DNA from: Hyperoplus lanceolatus
Lineage: Eukaryota > Chordata > Actinopteri > Uranoscopiformes > Ammodytidae
Direction of reading: 5' to 3'
Length of the DNA: 64,000 nt
Assembly (NCBI GenBank): GCA_026929865.2
Contig: CM049397.1
Span: 6,231,001-6,295,000, forward strand
In this document: positions 1 to 12,016 of the stretch, in pieces
Numbering within the stretch: the stretch's first letter is position 1
Layout: every line of letters starts with the position of its first letter
Position numbers and translations under genes: made by a program
The notes under the pieces: generated by a model
Told to the model about the DNA's origin: nothing
What the model saw: only the letters and a program-made list of their open reading frames with translations
The model's database searches: none

Positions 1-370
1 TCTATATCACTTTGTTATGTTTCTCATAGTGACTGGCTCTGATGATGCTGCCCAAACAAATGGCTGCAAATAAATAGTCCACTCCACGACTGGTAGAAGA
101 TAAGCAACATCTTGTGGCACACATCGAAGGATCTAAGCTTCCTCACAAAGTACAGTCTGCTGTTCCTTTCTGTAGAAAGCCTACATTTCCACTCCAGACA
201 GGCGGGGCGCCCATAAGGGGTAGAAAGTGGGAAGGCTTTCTAGGGCCCAGCCACTTGGGGGGCCCATGGTCTTTGTAAGCCAAGAACCTAACTAAGATAA
301 ACTTTATTTTTAGATATTTATGTCAATATCTATTCAAAGTTGGGTGTTTTCACAGAGCCGCGGCTCCGCT

Positions 371-1575
371 TACGGCCATTTAAAAAGCAGTAGAAAAGCA
401 GAAATGTTCAAAATGTTTCAGATTGAGCACAGCGGAGTGTAACTGTTTCAAACATTATCCATCCTAACCCTTTGTGTGCCAAATGGTGACAAGATTGGGT
501 TTTGATATTTAACAGTTTTGGCTGGATTATATTTCCTGAGTCGTTCCTGCTCACGGAAAACACATACCTGCTACTTGTGTCTGGGTGTCGTTGTGAAAAG
601 TATTTGGACCCCATGAAAAAATACCTTTTGTAGTTCTTCTACATTAGTTACTCTGTAATTTTCCTTAGTCTACAAACAGGTTTAAATGCTCTCTCCCCAT
701 AACGTACATTCTTGTGAAAAAGAATTTCCCTTTGGGGACTATAACTTCTAAAGGCTTTGACATAAGTCTTCAGGTTGACACGGCCAGCCAAGTCTGACCA
801 GTTTTTCAGAAACCTGGCCAATTGACCAGCCAGTCGGGTCCTACTATCTATGGTCCTACCACAATGAAGCTGACGAGCAGCATCTTCCTGTTTTAATTAT
901 TGCCGTAACCACCAAGGACCTGCCTTTTGTATTGTTTCTAAAAATAAAAAAATAGAATTGACCTAAAAAAGTTCTTAATGCCAAGAAAGACACAAGGCAC
1001 AACGAAGTTGGGAATAATTGAAGGAACACATTTGAGTTCAAAGATTAAGAACTTTTTTTGTAATGATTTCAGTGCTTTTGCAGTGATGAGAGGAGAATGA
1101 ACTAGGCCTAAATGTTGCAACCAAACATAGGCCAACTTTATAGTTTTGAGGGTAGGTTGGTTTGGTTATTCTTGTAGAGAACCGCCTTTTTTCATTTGTG
1201 TGTGAAGAATTTGTTGTTGATGTTGTTTTTTAAGTGTTATTTATTTCAACAATACCACCAACAGATTTCAAATGATTTAATGTCATGTGCAGAAATATAA
1301 AAAATTGCAATATTTGGTGCTGTCAATTAGTGTAAATGTATCTTATACCAGAAACTAGTCGCATAGAAAACGTTCAAATTGTGAAAAAACTGTTTGCTTT
1401 AGTGAATACTAAAGAAGAACAATGTCTCTGTGTGAACTGATTATTTTGTAGAGATCTGTTGATCTGTTAAACAATTGTGTGAGTGTAAGGGAATCAAAAT
1501 AAATTGGTAGGTATGCTGGGCTAAGTCAGAAATGTGCTACTATTTTAAAATAATAATGAGCCCTTGCTCATTATT
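371..1575. repeat. Tandem repeat block, copy 1 (3'-truncated)
   Basis: First of three near-identical tandem copies. The landmark TGATATTTAACAGTTTTGGC lies near 502 here, near 1579 in copy 2 and near 3043 in copy 3. This copy starts at GCCATTTAAAAAGCAG and stops at GAGCCCTTGCTC, where it joins directly to the interior of copy 2, so about 390 bp (its own tail plus the head of copy 2) are missing relative to the 1464-bp period. Short minus-strand open frames of 65-68 codons recur in all copies, but they are conserved only because the DNA is; no known domain is visible. The first 370 bases of the window hold a GGGCCC-rich hAT-like scrap and nothing else I can name. Confidence 0.85.
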
Positions 1576-2860
1576 TTGATATTTAACAGTTTTGGCTGGA
1601 TTATATTTCCTGAGTCGTTCCTGCTCACGGAAAACACATACCTGCTACTTGTGTCTATGTGTCGTTGTGAAAAGTATTTGGACCCCATGAAAAAATACCT
1701 TTTGTAGTTCTTCTACATTAGTTACTCTGTAATTTTCCTTAGTCTACAAACAGGTTTAAATGCTCTCTCCCCATAACGTACATTCTTGTGAAAAAGAATT
1801 TCCCTTTGGGGACTATAACTTCTAAAGGCTTTGACTAAAGCCTTCAGGTTGACATGGCCAGCCAAGTCTGACCAGTTTTTCAGAAACCTGGCCAATTGAC
1901 CAGCTAGTCGGGTCCTACTATCTATGGTCCTACCACAATGAAGCTGACGAGCAGCATCATCCTGTTTTAATCATTGCCGTAACCACAAAGGTCCTGCCTT
2001 TTGTATTGTTTCTAAAAATAAAAAAATAAAATTGACCTAAAAAAGTTCTTAATGCCAAGAAAGACACAAGGCACAACGAAGTTGGGAATAATTGAAGGAA
2101 CAGATTTGAGTTCAAAGATTAAGAACTTTTTTTGTAATGATTTCAGTGCTTTTGCAGTGATGAGAGGAGAATGAACTAGGCCTAAATGTTGCAACCAAAC
2201 ATTGGTCAACTTTATAGTTTTGAGGGTAGGTTGGTTTGGTTATTCATGTAGAGAATCGCCTTTTTTCATTTGTGTGTGAAGAATTTGTTGTTGATGTTGT
2301 TTTTTAAGTGTTATTTATTTCAACAATACCACCAACAGATTTCAAATGATTTAATGTCATGTGCAGAAATACAAAAAATTGCAATATTTGGTGTAGTCAA
2401 TTAGTGTAAATGTATCTTACCAGAAACTAGTAGCATAGAAAATGTTCAAATTGTGAAAAAACTGTTTGCTTTAGTGAATACTAAAGAAGAACAATGTCTC
2501 TGTGTGAACTGATTATTTTTGTAGAGATCTGTTGGTCTGTTAAACAATTGTGTGAGTGTAAGGGAATCAAAATAAATGGGTAGGTATGCTGGGCTAAGTC
2601 AGAAATGTGCTACTATTTTAAAATAATAATGAGCCCTTGCTCTCCCAACTGTCCCTGCAAGTCCCTGGTTGATAAGATAGTTAGTCTCTCTACAAAAACA
2701 TGTATGTATTTATTGAGGGATGAGCGCACTCACACTCATTGTTGATAGGAGTAATGGATAAGGGGGGCCCATTGACTGGAGGTTTTCAGGGGCCCAGTCA
2801 TTTGTGTGGGCAGGCCTGCAGACAGGATAATAAAAATAATTGCAATGTACAGTATTTGAG
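1576..2860. repeat. Tandem repeat block, copy 2 (5'-truncated)
   Basis: Second copy. It begins inside the unit at TTTTGATATTTAACAG and runs through the tail missing from copy 1 (TCTCCCAACTGTCCC to the GTACAGTATTT end). It differs from copies 1 and 3 by scattered substitutions and one-base indels, which points to recent duplication. The GGGGGGCCCATTGACTGG stretch near 2763 resembles decayed hAT-type sequence. No gene is supported. Confidence 0.85.
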
Positions 2861-2910
2861 TAAACACCTGGTTGCCTGCAACACAAAATAGAACATGTAT
2901 TGCCAGGTTC

Positions 2911-4324
2911 TTAGGGCCATTTAAAAAGCAGTAGAAAAGCAGAAATGTTCAAAATGTTTCAGATTGAGCACACTGGAGTGTAACTGTTTCAAACATTATC
3001 CATCTTAACCCTTTGTGTGCCAAATGGTGACAAGATTGGGTTTTGATATTTAACAGTTTTGGCTGGATTATATTTCCTGAGTCGTTCCTGCTCACGGAAA
3101 ACACATACCTGCTACTTGTGTCTATGTGTCGTTGTGAAAAGTATTTGGACCCCATGAAAAAATACCTTTTGTAGTTCTTCTACATTAGTTACTCTGTAAT
3201 TTTCCTGAGTCTACAAACAGTTTTAAATGCTCTCTCCCCATAACGTACATTCTTGTGAAAAAGAATTTCCCTTTGGGGACTATAACTTCTAAAGGCTTTG
3301 ACATAAGTCTTCAGGTTGACACGGCCAGCCAAGTCTGACCAGTTTTTCAGAAACCTGGCCAATTGACCAGCCAGTCGGGTCCTACTATCTATGGTCCTAC
3401 CACAATGAAGCTGACGAGCAGCATCATCCTGTTTTAATTATTGCCGTAACCACAAAGGTCCTGCCTTTTGTATTGTTTCTAAAAATAAAAAAATAAAATT
3501 GACCTAAAAAAGTTCTTAATGCCAAGAAAGACACAAGGCACAACGAAGTTGGGAATAATTGAAGGAACAGATTTGAGTTCAAAGATTAAGAACTTTTTTT
3601 GTAATGATTTCAGTGCTTTTGCAGTGATGAGAGGAGAATGAACTAGGCCTAAATGTTGCAACCAAACATAGGCCAACTTTATAGTTTTGAGGGTAGGTTG
3701 GTTTGGTTATTCATGTAGAGAACCGCCTTTTTTCATTTGTGTGTGAAGAATTTGTTGTTGATGTTGTTTTTTAAGTGTTATTTATTTCAACAATACCACC
3801 AACAGATTTCAAATGATTTAATGTCATGTGCAGAAATACAAAAAATTGCAATATTTGGTGCAGTCAATTAGAGTAAATGTATCTTATACTAGAAACTAGT
3901 AGCATAGAAAACGTTCAAATTGTGAAAAAACTGTTTGCTTTAGTGAATACTAAAGAAGAACAATGTCTCTGTGTGAACTGATTATTTTGTAGAGATCTGG
4001 TGATCTGTTAAACAATTGTGTGAGTGTAAGGGATTCAAAATAAATTGGTAGGTATGCTGGGCTAAGTCAGAAATGTGCTACTATTTTAAAATAATAATGA
4101 GCCCTTGCTCTCCCAACTGTCCCTGCAAGTCCCTGGTTGATAAGATAGTTAGTCTCTCTACAAAAACATGTATGTGTTTATTGAGGGATGAGCGCACTCA
4201 CACTCATTGTTGATAGGAGTAATGGATAAGGGGGGCCCATTGACTGGAGGTTTTCAGGGGCCCAGTCATTTGTGTGGGCAGGCCTGCAGACAGGATAATA
4301 AAAATAATTGCAATGTACAGTATT
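2911..4324. repeat. Tandem repeat block, copy 3 (full length)
   Basis: Longest copy, with both the GCCATTTAAAAAGCAG head shared with copy 1 and the GTACAGTATTT tail shared with copy 2. The offset from copy 2 is 1464 bp. Homology to copy 2 breaks at about 4324 (TATTTCTGTGG here against TATTTGAGTAA). No coding potential is recognised on either strand. Confidence 0.85.
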
Positions 4325-4752
4325 TCTGTGGTCCAATTGTGCAAACATAAAAATATAAAATTAACAGAATATTTCTGCTTCTCTTCACCTGACTAACCTA
4401 GTCACAGAGGCTGCTACAGGATTATTTAAAGATTGTTTTAAATGGTCTGGTGCCTTCTTATTCATCAATGCATTTACTCAAACTCCAGTCAAAGCACTTA
4501 AGTCATCCAATCAAATGGTCCTGGATGTTCCCACCAGAAATAGAGGTGGCCAAGCCTTTGCAGTGATTACCCCAAATTTGTATTTGTTGGCTTCCAGTGT
4601 TGTTTGTCTTGTATATTTGTTTATGTATTTTATCCATTTTGTTTTGAGCTGTAAAGCACTTTGGTCTTTTTTGGTGGTTTTTAAATGTGCTAAATAAATA
4701 CATTTAAACTTGAACTAACCTAGATCCCAATGGGTAACCCAGAATGAGCAGT

Positions 4753-4791
<39 letters not shown>

Positions 4792-5094
4792 ACAACAACA
4801 TTTATTTAAATAGGCAAAAATTGCTAAGAAACAATGTCTTATTTAAGCAATGGCCTGGTAGGAGGTGAATGACCTCCTGGGGGGGAAGGGGAGAGGGAGA
4901 GACCAACATGCTGCCATTATCTCCAGATGAACAGTCAAATGAGCAAAATCCTACACTTAACTCAAACAGGAATATCCTGCTAACAACAATACTATGCAAC
5001 ATTTTCAAAAAGGGGTATAAGGGAAATAATTACAGGTTATGTCTTGGTGTCTGTCTCCTCCTACTATAGATGAAAGGGAAGAACCCGGCTCCTG

Positions 5095-5103
5095 TATATA
5101 AAG
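5095..5103 (+). promoter_or_regulatory. TATA box of the GLIPR2-like gene
   Basis: TATATAAAG lies about 25-35 bases ahead of the inferred start of a noncoding exon. The exon ends at 5181 with a good donor (CAG followed by gtatga). The same motif is kept in the duplicated block at 12789-12797. Confidence 0.6.
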
Positions 5104-5129
5104 ACTGGCGCCAGGGAAGCAGAAGGAAC

Positions 5130-5181
5130 CATACCTTTACAGGACATCCCTCTGGGCCTTAGGAAAACACAACTGAAGCAG
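5130..5181 (+). other. Noncoding first exon of the GLIPR2-like gene (inferred)
   Basis: The inferred 5' untranslated exon lies between the TATA box and the donor at 5182 (CAG|gtatga). It would join to the exon opening at 5396 after a pyrimidine-rich acceptor (ttttcattccag), which carries the ATG at 5416. The transcription start is estimated from TATA spacing and is not certain. Confidence 0.5.
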
Positions 5182-5415
5182 GTATGAGATTACTGCAGTC
5201 ACATTTTTGTTAACTGCGTCTAGATAGCTGTATGAAAGGAAGCCTTTCATCACGACCACACTTTGCCTGAGCACCTTTCTAATGTTTTTCTTCTGAATAT
5301 TGGTGAATTTGCTATCCTGTGTAGATGATTTTCCAATTTGTTGAAAGTGTATTTGTTGATTCATTATTTTTAACTCTGTCCTGTTTTCATTCCAGCCTTG
5401 GTTACAGCATCTACA

Positions 5416-7070
5416 ATGGCAAGTAAGTGCTTTTAAGTGCTCACCGGTAGTACACTGAATGCATCATCATAGTGCAGCTTTGTATTGTCACCAGACATTT
5501 TTTCAGTCTACGTCTATCTAGTCTACTTTAATCCAATACATGTTTCCTTTAGGCACTAGACATTCAATTGATAATGTCTTGTTTTTACAGGTGAAAGCGT
5601 TAAGCAGGAGTACCTGGAGACCCACAATGCCTACAGGGCCAAGCACAATACACCACCACTGACCCTCAGCAGTGAGTTGAATGCCATTGCTCAGAAGTGG
5701 GCTGATCACCTGCTGGCCCAGAAAGCCATGCAGCACAGCGATACCAAAGACGGAGAGAATATCTACTATATGGGCAGCTCCAGAACCATTACACTGACAG
5801 GTGAATTTATCAAGTTATTTTTCTTCAACATCTGGCCTAGTCACTCGGAAAACCTTCCAGACCCCATTTCGAATTTGTCACTCTATAGGAAATTACCACG
5901 CATCTCTAGATGTGATTAAAGGATCGATAGGCTTTCATGAAATTATTTTTACATATGTAAAGACACTAATCATGTATTTGCCATTGCAGTTAGCTATCCT
6001 TTGACTTTTTTCGCCCAGTGAAATTTCACTCAAACACTGAGATTATATCTGTATGCAGACCAGGTCTGTTTAGACTATAGTATAGAAACTCCTACAGCAA
6101 ATTCAGATGTTCAAATGATGTTGATTTGATGCTTGTGTTTTTTTCATGGTTAAGGGAAAGAGGCCGTAGACTCTTGGTACAGTGAAATCAAGGACTACCA
6201 GTGGAGCAGCCCTGGTTTCGGCTCGAATACTGGTAAGTCATGTGATGATTTGCATATAGGCACCCCATCTGAAATGTGTCAATGAGAGAAAAAGTAATAA
6301 CATACAGCACATGTGTATAGCTGCATTGTTAAATATTTCAACTTGACCATTGAGACCTACTGTATTCTTAAGAACAAAATAAGTGACTCATTTCTCATGT
6401 TGCTCTGTCATAAATTAGGTGAAGTCGGAAAGACTACAATATAACGAACAATACAACAGCACTTGAAGAAGGTGTCTGTCTTATCTTGCAGGTTAGAAAC
6501 ATAGCGCCACACATTGAGCTTACGCTGTTGGGTTTTTGTCTGCAGGTCATTTTACTCAGGTGGTGTGGAAAGGCAGCACTGAACTGGGCCTGGGCGTTGC
6601 ATCTGATGGCAACACAGTCTTTGTGGTTGGCCAATATCGGCCCGCTGGCAACATGCAGGGAGACTTCGAAGGAAATGTCCTCCCACTAGGTAACACGATA
6701 TAACAATTTTGCATATTGTATTGTTTGATTCCGAGGAAGCAGGGCTGAACTTCACAATATTGAAAACACCATTCAAGATCATTGCCCAGACCAGACGTCA
6801 TTTAAAGGCTGCACAATTGCACCTTCAAGTGATGTCAATTTATAGTTGTGTCCCAATAAGGACTAAGCTATGATAGAATGTGTTGCAATAGTATAGATGT
6901 GGTTCACTTAGTTTTTTGTAGTGTTCACACTTAGCCAAAACTTTTAGCATAACCACACCATACCACAACATACATCAGACTTCATCATTTTTCCTGATGC
7001 TCATGCTTGAGCTTTGTCTGTTGAACACTTACACACCTCAATATTCTTTACTGTAACTTTTCCAGCATAA
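5416..7070 (+). CDS. glipr2l: GLIPR2/GAPR-1-like CAP-domain protein
   Basis: Spliced CDS read from exons 5416-5422, 5591-5800, 6155-6232, 6546-6689 and 7066-7070, all with GT/AG junctions, giving 147 residues; human GLIPR2 has 154. CAP/SCP family marks are present: HS at residues 51-52, GENIYY at 57-62 and GHFTQVVW at 99-106. H51, E58, H100 and E111 are the likely CAP cavity residues. There is no signal peptide, as expected for the cytosolic GAPR-1 branch, which binds lipid at the Golgi face. The N-terminus is MASESVKQ, so the Gly2 that is myristoylated in mammalian GAPR-1 is absent. A second acceptor at 7088 would instead give an exon 7089-7165 and a 171-residue protein ending CTLL, a CaaX-type motif. 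The start is fixed by the 7-base coding part of the second exon. Family call is firm; the exact orthologue name is not. Confidence 0.88.
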
Positions 7071-7260
7071 AGGCTGTGCATTTTACAGCTGGCAGACAGG
7101 CGGGTGGAACAGACAACGCCTCCAGCAAGAGCCCGAGGCAAGAGCAAAGCTGCACACTGCTGTAGAAGACCTGGAACCTCCCTACACACACACACACACA
7201 CACACACACATAGGATTGTTAAATGTGTTTGCATTGTAAATGAGTAAATCAGCAATTTTC

Positions 7261-7266
7261 AATAAA
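7261..7266 (+). promoter_or_regulatory. Polyadenylation signal of the GLIPR2-like gene
   Basis: AATAAA lies about 100-190 bases after either candidate stop codon. A short (CA)n tract at about 7183-7210 lies in the inferred 3' untranslated region. Confidence 0.6.
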
Positions 7267-7964
7267 AACACGTTGCCTCATAAACTTGTTGTGATGCGTT
7301 TGATATAATGTTTGTCAATCAATATGAACATGGTGTTATCAGTTAATATGTATGTTAAAAATAGGTGAGAAAATCTCATCTGCAGCATAAACAATTAGAT
7401 TTATTCAGTTTAGGAAGTGAACCCAAACTGGAGGGGGCAAATTTGCTTTAGCGCCCCTAGCTGCAACGCAAAGAAATTACAAATTGAACTGATATCAAAT
7501 GTATACACTTCATGGACAAGTATGTACTATTGAATGAGTATTAACCCACCTCTTGTGTTCTGGTGAAATGTGGCCGATTTCAAAGTTTTCTGTCTGTACA
7601 ATGCAGTTAACTTAATGCTATTGTCATGAGGTTCCATGTGCACACTGGGCCTCTGAACACATAATATGTGATATTATTCATTAAGCTTTGGGTGTTTTAT
7701 TTATCTTTGTTACACTCATGGTGTACCCGGTCAAAAATGATTTTGAATCACAAAATCAAAATAATTCTCAGAGGATAAGTGAGCAATTTCCTTTATTTCA
7801 CTTGAAATAAAATGTTAATTTCTGAGTTATAAATCCAAGTCGGACTTTTGTGAAAATGTTGAGTTGAACGCATTTCTTCCTGGAGTTGCAGGCTACATGT
7901 TTCGAAAGTAAGCTAATAAAAAGCTGGAGCATAATCAGTTTTAAACATGGTTTCCCCTTTCCAT

Positions 7965-7966
<2 letters not shown>

Positions 7967-8058
<92 letters not shown>
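7967..8058. repeat. (CA)n microsatellite, about 46 units
   Basis: Uninterrupted CA dinucleotides over 92 bp. The apparent long open frame across it (a run of Cys-Val) is an artefact of the repeat. The 7270-7960 interval between the CAP gene and this tract holds nothing I recognise. Confidence 0.98.
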
Positions 8059-8060
<2 letters not shown>

Positions 8061-8248
8061 CTTTCCTTTTCAGGCACTGCATTGACATGAAATGAGGTAA
8101 TTGACGCGTCATTTCACCCTGTCTGAGACCGATTGCGTGCAGCTTACTAAAAAAAAGGCATTCCGCTTACTTCACTGTGTTACTTCTGAAGAATCACAGA
8201 GCAGAGAAATAACAACTGTTAAATGTAATAAATACTACCCCTTTATTC

Positions 8249-9330
8249 TTTGATTTGATTTGATTTGATTTATATTTATTTCGTCCATGGATGTCTTCCA
8301 ACAAAACTCATTTCCACATTCTCACATGTACAATCCATAAAACCATGACGAAAAGGAGGCAGGATGAAGAATATCTTATATTTCCTGCCCCCTCAAAACA
8401 AAACAAACAAAAAGAAAAACACTCTACATGTCAACTCATGTCAGTGCATGACGATAATAAATGAAACAAAATAGAAACCAAAACATCAATCTGAAACTGA
8501 TTCCAAAACAAAGCAAACCATGATCACAACCATCAATATAGAAATCATACATTTTTCTTTCTATATTATATATAATAATATACAATATTTTTATTTCTAT
8601 AAGTGCTCATACAAATTCATTGTTTTCTCTTTAAATCGTTTTTTAAACTGAAATATATTTGTACATTGCTGTAGTTCACGTTGCAGAGAATTCCATACTT
8701 TCACTCCTAAGTACACATTTGCTTTGCTGTTGTCCTTGCAACTTGATGCTTAAAGTGTCCTTTTCTTCTTCCTTCATTTTCTATAAGGATAAACAGATTT
8801 TGAAGATTTGCTGGCAGAACTTTATTTTTTGCTTTAAACATAACAATAAGTGTCTGCAATTCGACCAATTCTTTAAATTTTAAAAGTTTAGAGTGAAAAA
8901 ATAAGATATTTGTGTGCTCTCTATAACCAGTTTTAAATATAATTCTTATTAATCTCTTTTGTAGGAGATAGAGTGACTTTGTGTTGCTTTGGTATGTGTT
9001 TCCCCACACCTCCACACAGTAGCTGATGTAGGGCAACACTAGCGCACAATACAGGGTTCTCAATGCCTTATAATCTAACACATATTTTACTTTATTTAAT
9101 ACAAAAGTACTCTTAGATATTTTTTTCTGTATGTGTGAGATATGTGGTTTCCACGCAACCTTCATCTAGGAGCACACCCAAAAACCTAATTCCTTCACTC
9201 TTTCAAGATTGTTCCTGCTATAGATAGTACAGTATTTCATCTTTTTTCTATTACCAAAGCAGAACTTTTCTTTAATTTAAAGAAGCTATTAAACAAACTC
9301 TTCGTTTAACTTTCGCCAATCTTTGGTCTG
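8249..9330 (-). mobile_element. 3' end of a decayed LINE (CR1/L2/Rex1-like)
   Basis: The minus-strand frame at 8707-9165 encodes the end of a non-LTR reverse transcriptase, with the order W-K-P-H-I ... LYCALVLPYISYCVEVWG ... LLQKRLIRIIF ... HTNILFF typical of CR1/L2/Rex1-type elements. Upstream, near 9150-9175, FLGVLLDE is followed by a frame change before KVAWKPHI, so the ORF is broken. The element ends in a (TTTGA)n/(TCAAA)n tail at 8249-8270, the usual LINE 3' microsatellite. It is 5'-truncated and cannot be functional. Confidence 0.75.
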
Positions 9331-11519
9331 ACACTGTCCCATAATACGACAGTCTCCATAGGAATAATTTTAGTTTTGGGTCACATCAAATTGAAACTTA
9401 TTTTGATTGAAGATGATCATAAATACCAATATAAACTTATTAATTACAAAGCCTGTGCTGTTTGTGAATATTTCTGACAAATGTGAAGGGAACTGTGCAG
9501 CAGCTTTAGTGAACCTGCAGCAACATCCATATGTGACACCTGTTACTCAAAAGAAACCAGCACCAAATATTTTACACAACCAAGTAAACCTCATAATAAA
9601 TAATAATAGCCCATAGTGAACTTAAGTTGCAACCTGTGATTATACAAGGCTTCTTTTATAGGTTTATTTTGTTAAGTTCGCTAACATGTTCATCTCTTTT
9701 CGCAGCACAGCCCTCAGGTGAAGCACACCTGTTGGCAATTTGCACAAACAATTGCACATTGGTTCATTGTTTAAAAATATGCGTTGTGCTCATTTCCCAT
9801 CGAGCCCCCTTCTGGCCTACCATTTTAATTATTCGTGGTTGGTTCTCTGCATGTCATTCCTGTCTTTGCCCCATTTCAACTCCAAACCTTTCTTATAAAG
9901 GAACAAAACACCAAACAAATATACGTATGTACTGTATATAATACTTATTATTATACATTTTATTAGGAGCCATACAGCAGTCGAAACTATAGCAAATGTA
10001 TCCAGTCACACAAATGAGCTTTTCAGGACTACATTTGGTTTCACATTAGAAAAGGAAAAAATAAATCTCTTTTGTGTTAGATAATAAGTAGCCTGTATGC
10101 GCGGGAGGAATGTTGTCACAACCTAAAAAGTTCTGGCTTATTAAAACTGACAACCTTCCGTAATACACCCTGGGGAACTGCAGCCCACCATTATGGTATA
10201 TATTATCAGATTTTATATAAGGAATGCCCGGAAAGCAGGCTTTACCCACATTAGGTAAGTGTAGTGAATTAGCACTCCTGGAAATACACAGTGTATCAGG
10301 AGAGGATGTTGCTGTGATAAGAATGAATAGTTTCTCGCTTTGTCTCTGTCCAGGTATATGGAGCACATGGTATTCTTTGAAAATTACAGCAACAAATATG
10401 TGACCATTTCAGATTAATCATTTACGAGCTGCACATGATATGAGTTCTTTGCTTACGACACTGAACATAAAACATTGTCAGCTTATGATCATATTCAGAT
10501 GTGACTGATTAGCCTAATATTTAAAAGGAGGAGACTGTATGAAATACTCTGCTGGTCCTCGCCTTAAACCCTGGCTTTGTCTGACATATACTTCCCCCTT
10601 GTGGCTGTTCTCAGAAATATTTCTTTTCTTTGGATTCAAGATATCTAGATGGTTTATTTCCATATGCATAACAACTAAAGCAGCAGTCGTTGGGGTTGAC
10701 ATTCTTAAGTCCCAGGCTCCTCTCAACAATGCAGTATAGAAGAAGAAAATGTAGAAGTGAAGAGAGCAACACCTGAGACACAAATAAACACAAAAGTAGT
10801 GCAAGGACACAGTGCAGATAAAAAGTGTAATACGGTGGACCATATCAATAGCAAAATACAAAAGGAAGTTACATTACATGTAGAAGAAATAGAATATGGA
10901 AGTAAATAATAAAAGTAATAACTGTACAGTTCTTAAATATGATAATGTTTGTTCAAACAAAAAAGCTCCCTCTCGCTAACCATGTGAATGCAGACATGAA
11001 GAGAACCTGGTTGAATCCTTCTAACGTTGAGGTTTTTCTTTGATCCCACTGCTATTGTGGGTTTTGGAATAGATCACATAAAGGGAATGAATCCAATAAG
11101 CACAATGAAGCATTCATCTAAGTTCCTCTGTGTTGTGGTTTAGACTTTTGTATCAGCAGCTGCTCACCATTCATTCCTCCCTTCCTGTCACGAGTAATGT
11201 GTTCGGGGAAAATACAGATCTTGAGTTTGTGCTATCTTGCTCCAGTTAGAAAACCACCAGTGTATGAGCTTTTGAGGAGGTAATCAACAACTGGCTGTTG
11301 CGTTTTTCATGATCTGCCACTTCCCTATTGTTTGTTTAGGCAATAGCAAATAATACAGTAAAGTAGGCTCAAGTAAATGAGTCAACTCCTTTTCTATCAT
11401 GTCACGTGTTTCATCATGTGCTTTTCAAGTAGTATAGTATCAAGTATATTTTTGTTATTAAAAATGTATTATAGATATTGTCAGTGAGATGTGGGGTCGT
11501 ATTTTCAAGATAAAGCGAG
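9331..11519. other. Intergenic, no gene recognised
   Basis: AT-rich sequence with short open frames of up to about 115 codons on both strands, none with a recognisable domain or flanking splice pattern. No tRNA-like fold or repeat family was recognised. Confidence 0.6.
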
Positions 11520-11554
11520 TTAGAGACGGACCGGACAGTCCGGTCCGTCTCTAA
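11520..11554. repeat. Perfect 17-bp inverted repeat with a 1-base loop
   Basis: The arms TTAGAGACGGACCGGAC (11520-11536) and GTCCGGTCCGTCTCTAA (11538-11554) are exact reverse complements around one A. The arms are GC-rich inside an AT-rich neighbourhood. No coding or repeat context explains it. Confidence 0.95.
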
Positions 11555-12016
11555 AGACAAAAGCTTTTATAACATGAAGGCCGACTACAGATAAAAAGTA
11601 GCTTAGCCTTCTGGATTTTTTAAATCCATGTATGTAATCTTCTGGCACTAAATGTATTGCAGACACAGCAGTGACTCAAATTGTGCAAATACATTTCCTG
11701 TCCCTTATTAAAACCACATTTCCCATAAACCCCAGCTGCTTCCTGATCCCTCCCCCATGCCGTCATCCTCACATGATGGGAGTGAGGTTTAAAAGCCTCC
11801 AGCTGCCAGGAGCGCTGCAATGTAGCCCTCAGGCCAATAGAGGCAGCCATGTCTTTTTGCTGAAAACAGTTGGGCGTAATAGTTATATAATATAATACCA
11901 TCTAAAGGCCTACATGCTGGTGGCAAGTTTAAACTCATCACAAAAACACATGGTGTCAATGTAGTCTGTAAATAATCCCCAAAACACACTGAATCTGTTC
12001 CCAGAGATGTATAGGC

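Larger units (their letters stand above)
4394..5182 (+). repeat. Duplicated block A: promoter and first exon of the CAP gene
   Basis: This block recurs at 12127-12878 with very high identity. It starts at TAACCTAGTCACAGAGG and ends at GAAGCAGG, the splice donor of the noncoding first exon of the downstream CAP-domain gene. Inside are a LINE-tail-like stretch (GCTGTAAAGCACTTTGG near 4650, AAATAAATA after it), an ATC/AAC microsatellite at 4755-4800 and the TATA box of the gene. Copy B lacks about 20 bp present here near 4958-4980. The LINE-like tail suggests that the CAP-gene promoter sits on repeat-derived DNA. Confidence 0.8.

Noticed and set aside
181-300. GGGCCC-rich stretch considered as an hAT terminus
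   Set aside because: Motifs resemble hAT ends but no inverted partner or 8-bp duplication could be found.
371-4324. Recurring 65- and 68-codon open frames on the minus strand
   Set aside because: They repeat only because the tandem DNA units repeat. No domain, no start context and no splice pattern; substitutions between copies show no coding bias by eye.
371-4324. Tandem array considered as a CRISPR-like or satellite structure
   Set aside because: Units are over 1 kb, only three copies, no spacer pattern, and the host is a vertebrate.
7798-8112. 104-codon frame with a long Cys-Val run
   Set aside because: Generated by the (CA)n microsatellite. The same applies to frames at 15375-15788, 27653-27928, 37216-37632, 45138-45668, 49080-49403 and 50625-50942.
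10046-10861. 106- and 115-codon minus-strand frames
   Set aside because: No domain, no splice context, AT-rich composition, and overlapping frames on the other strand of similar length.
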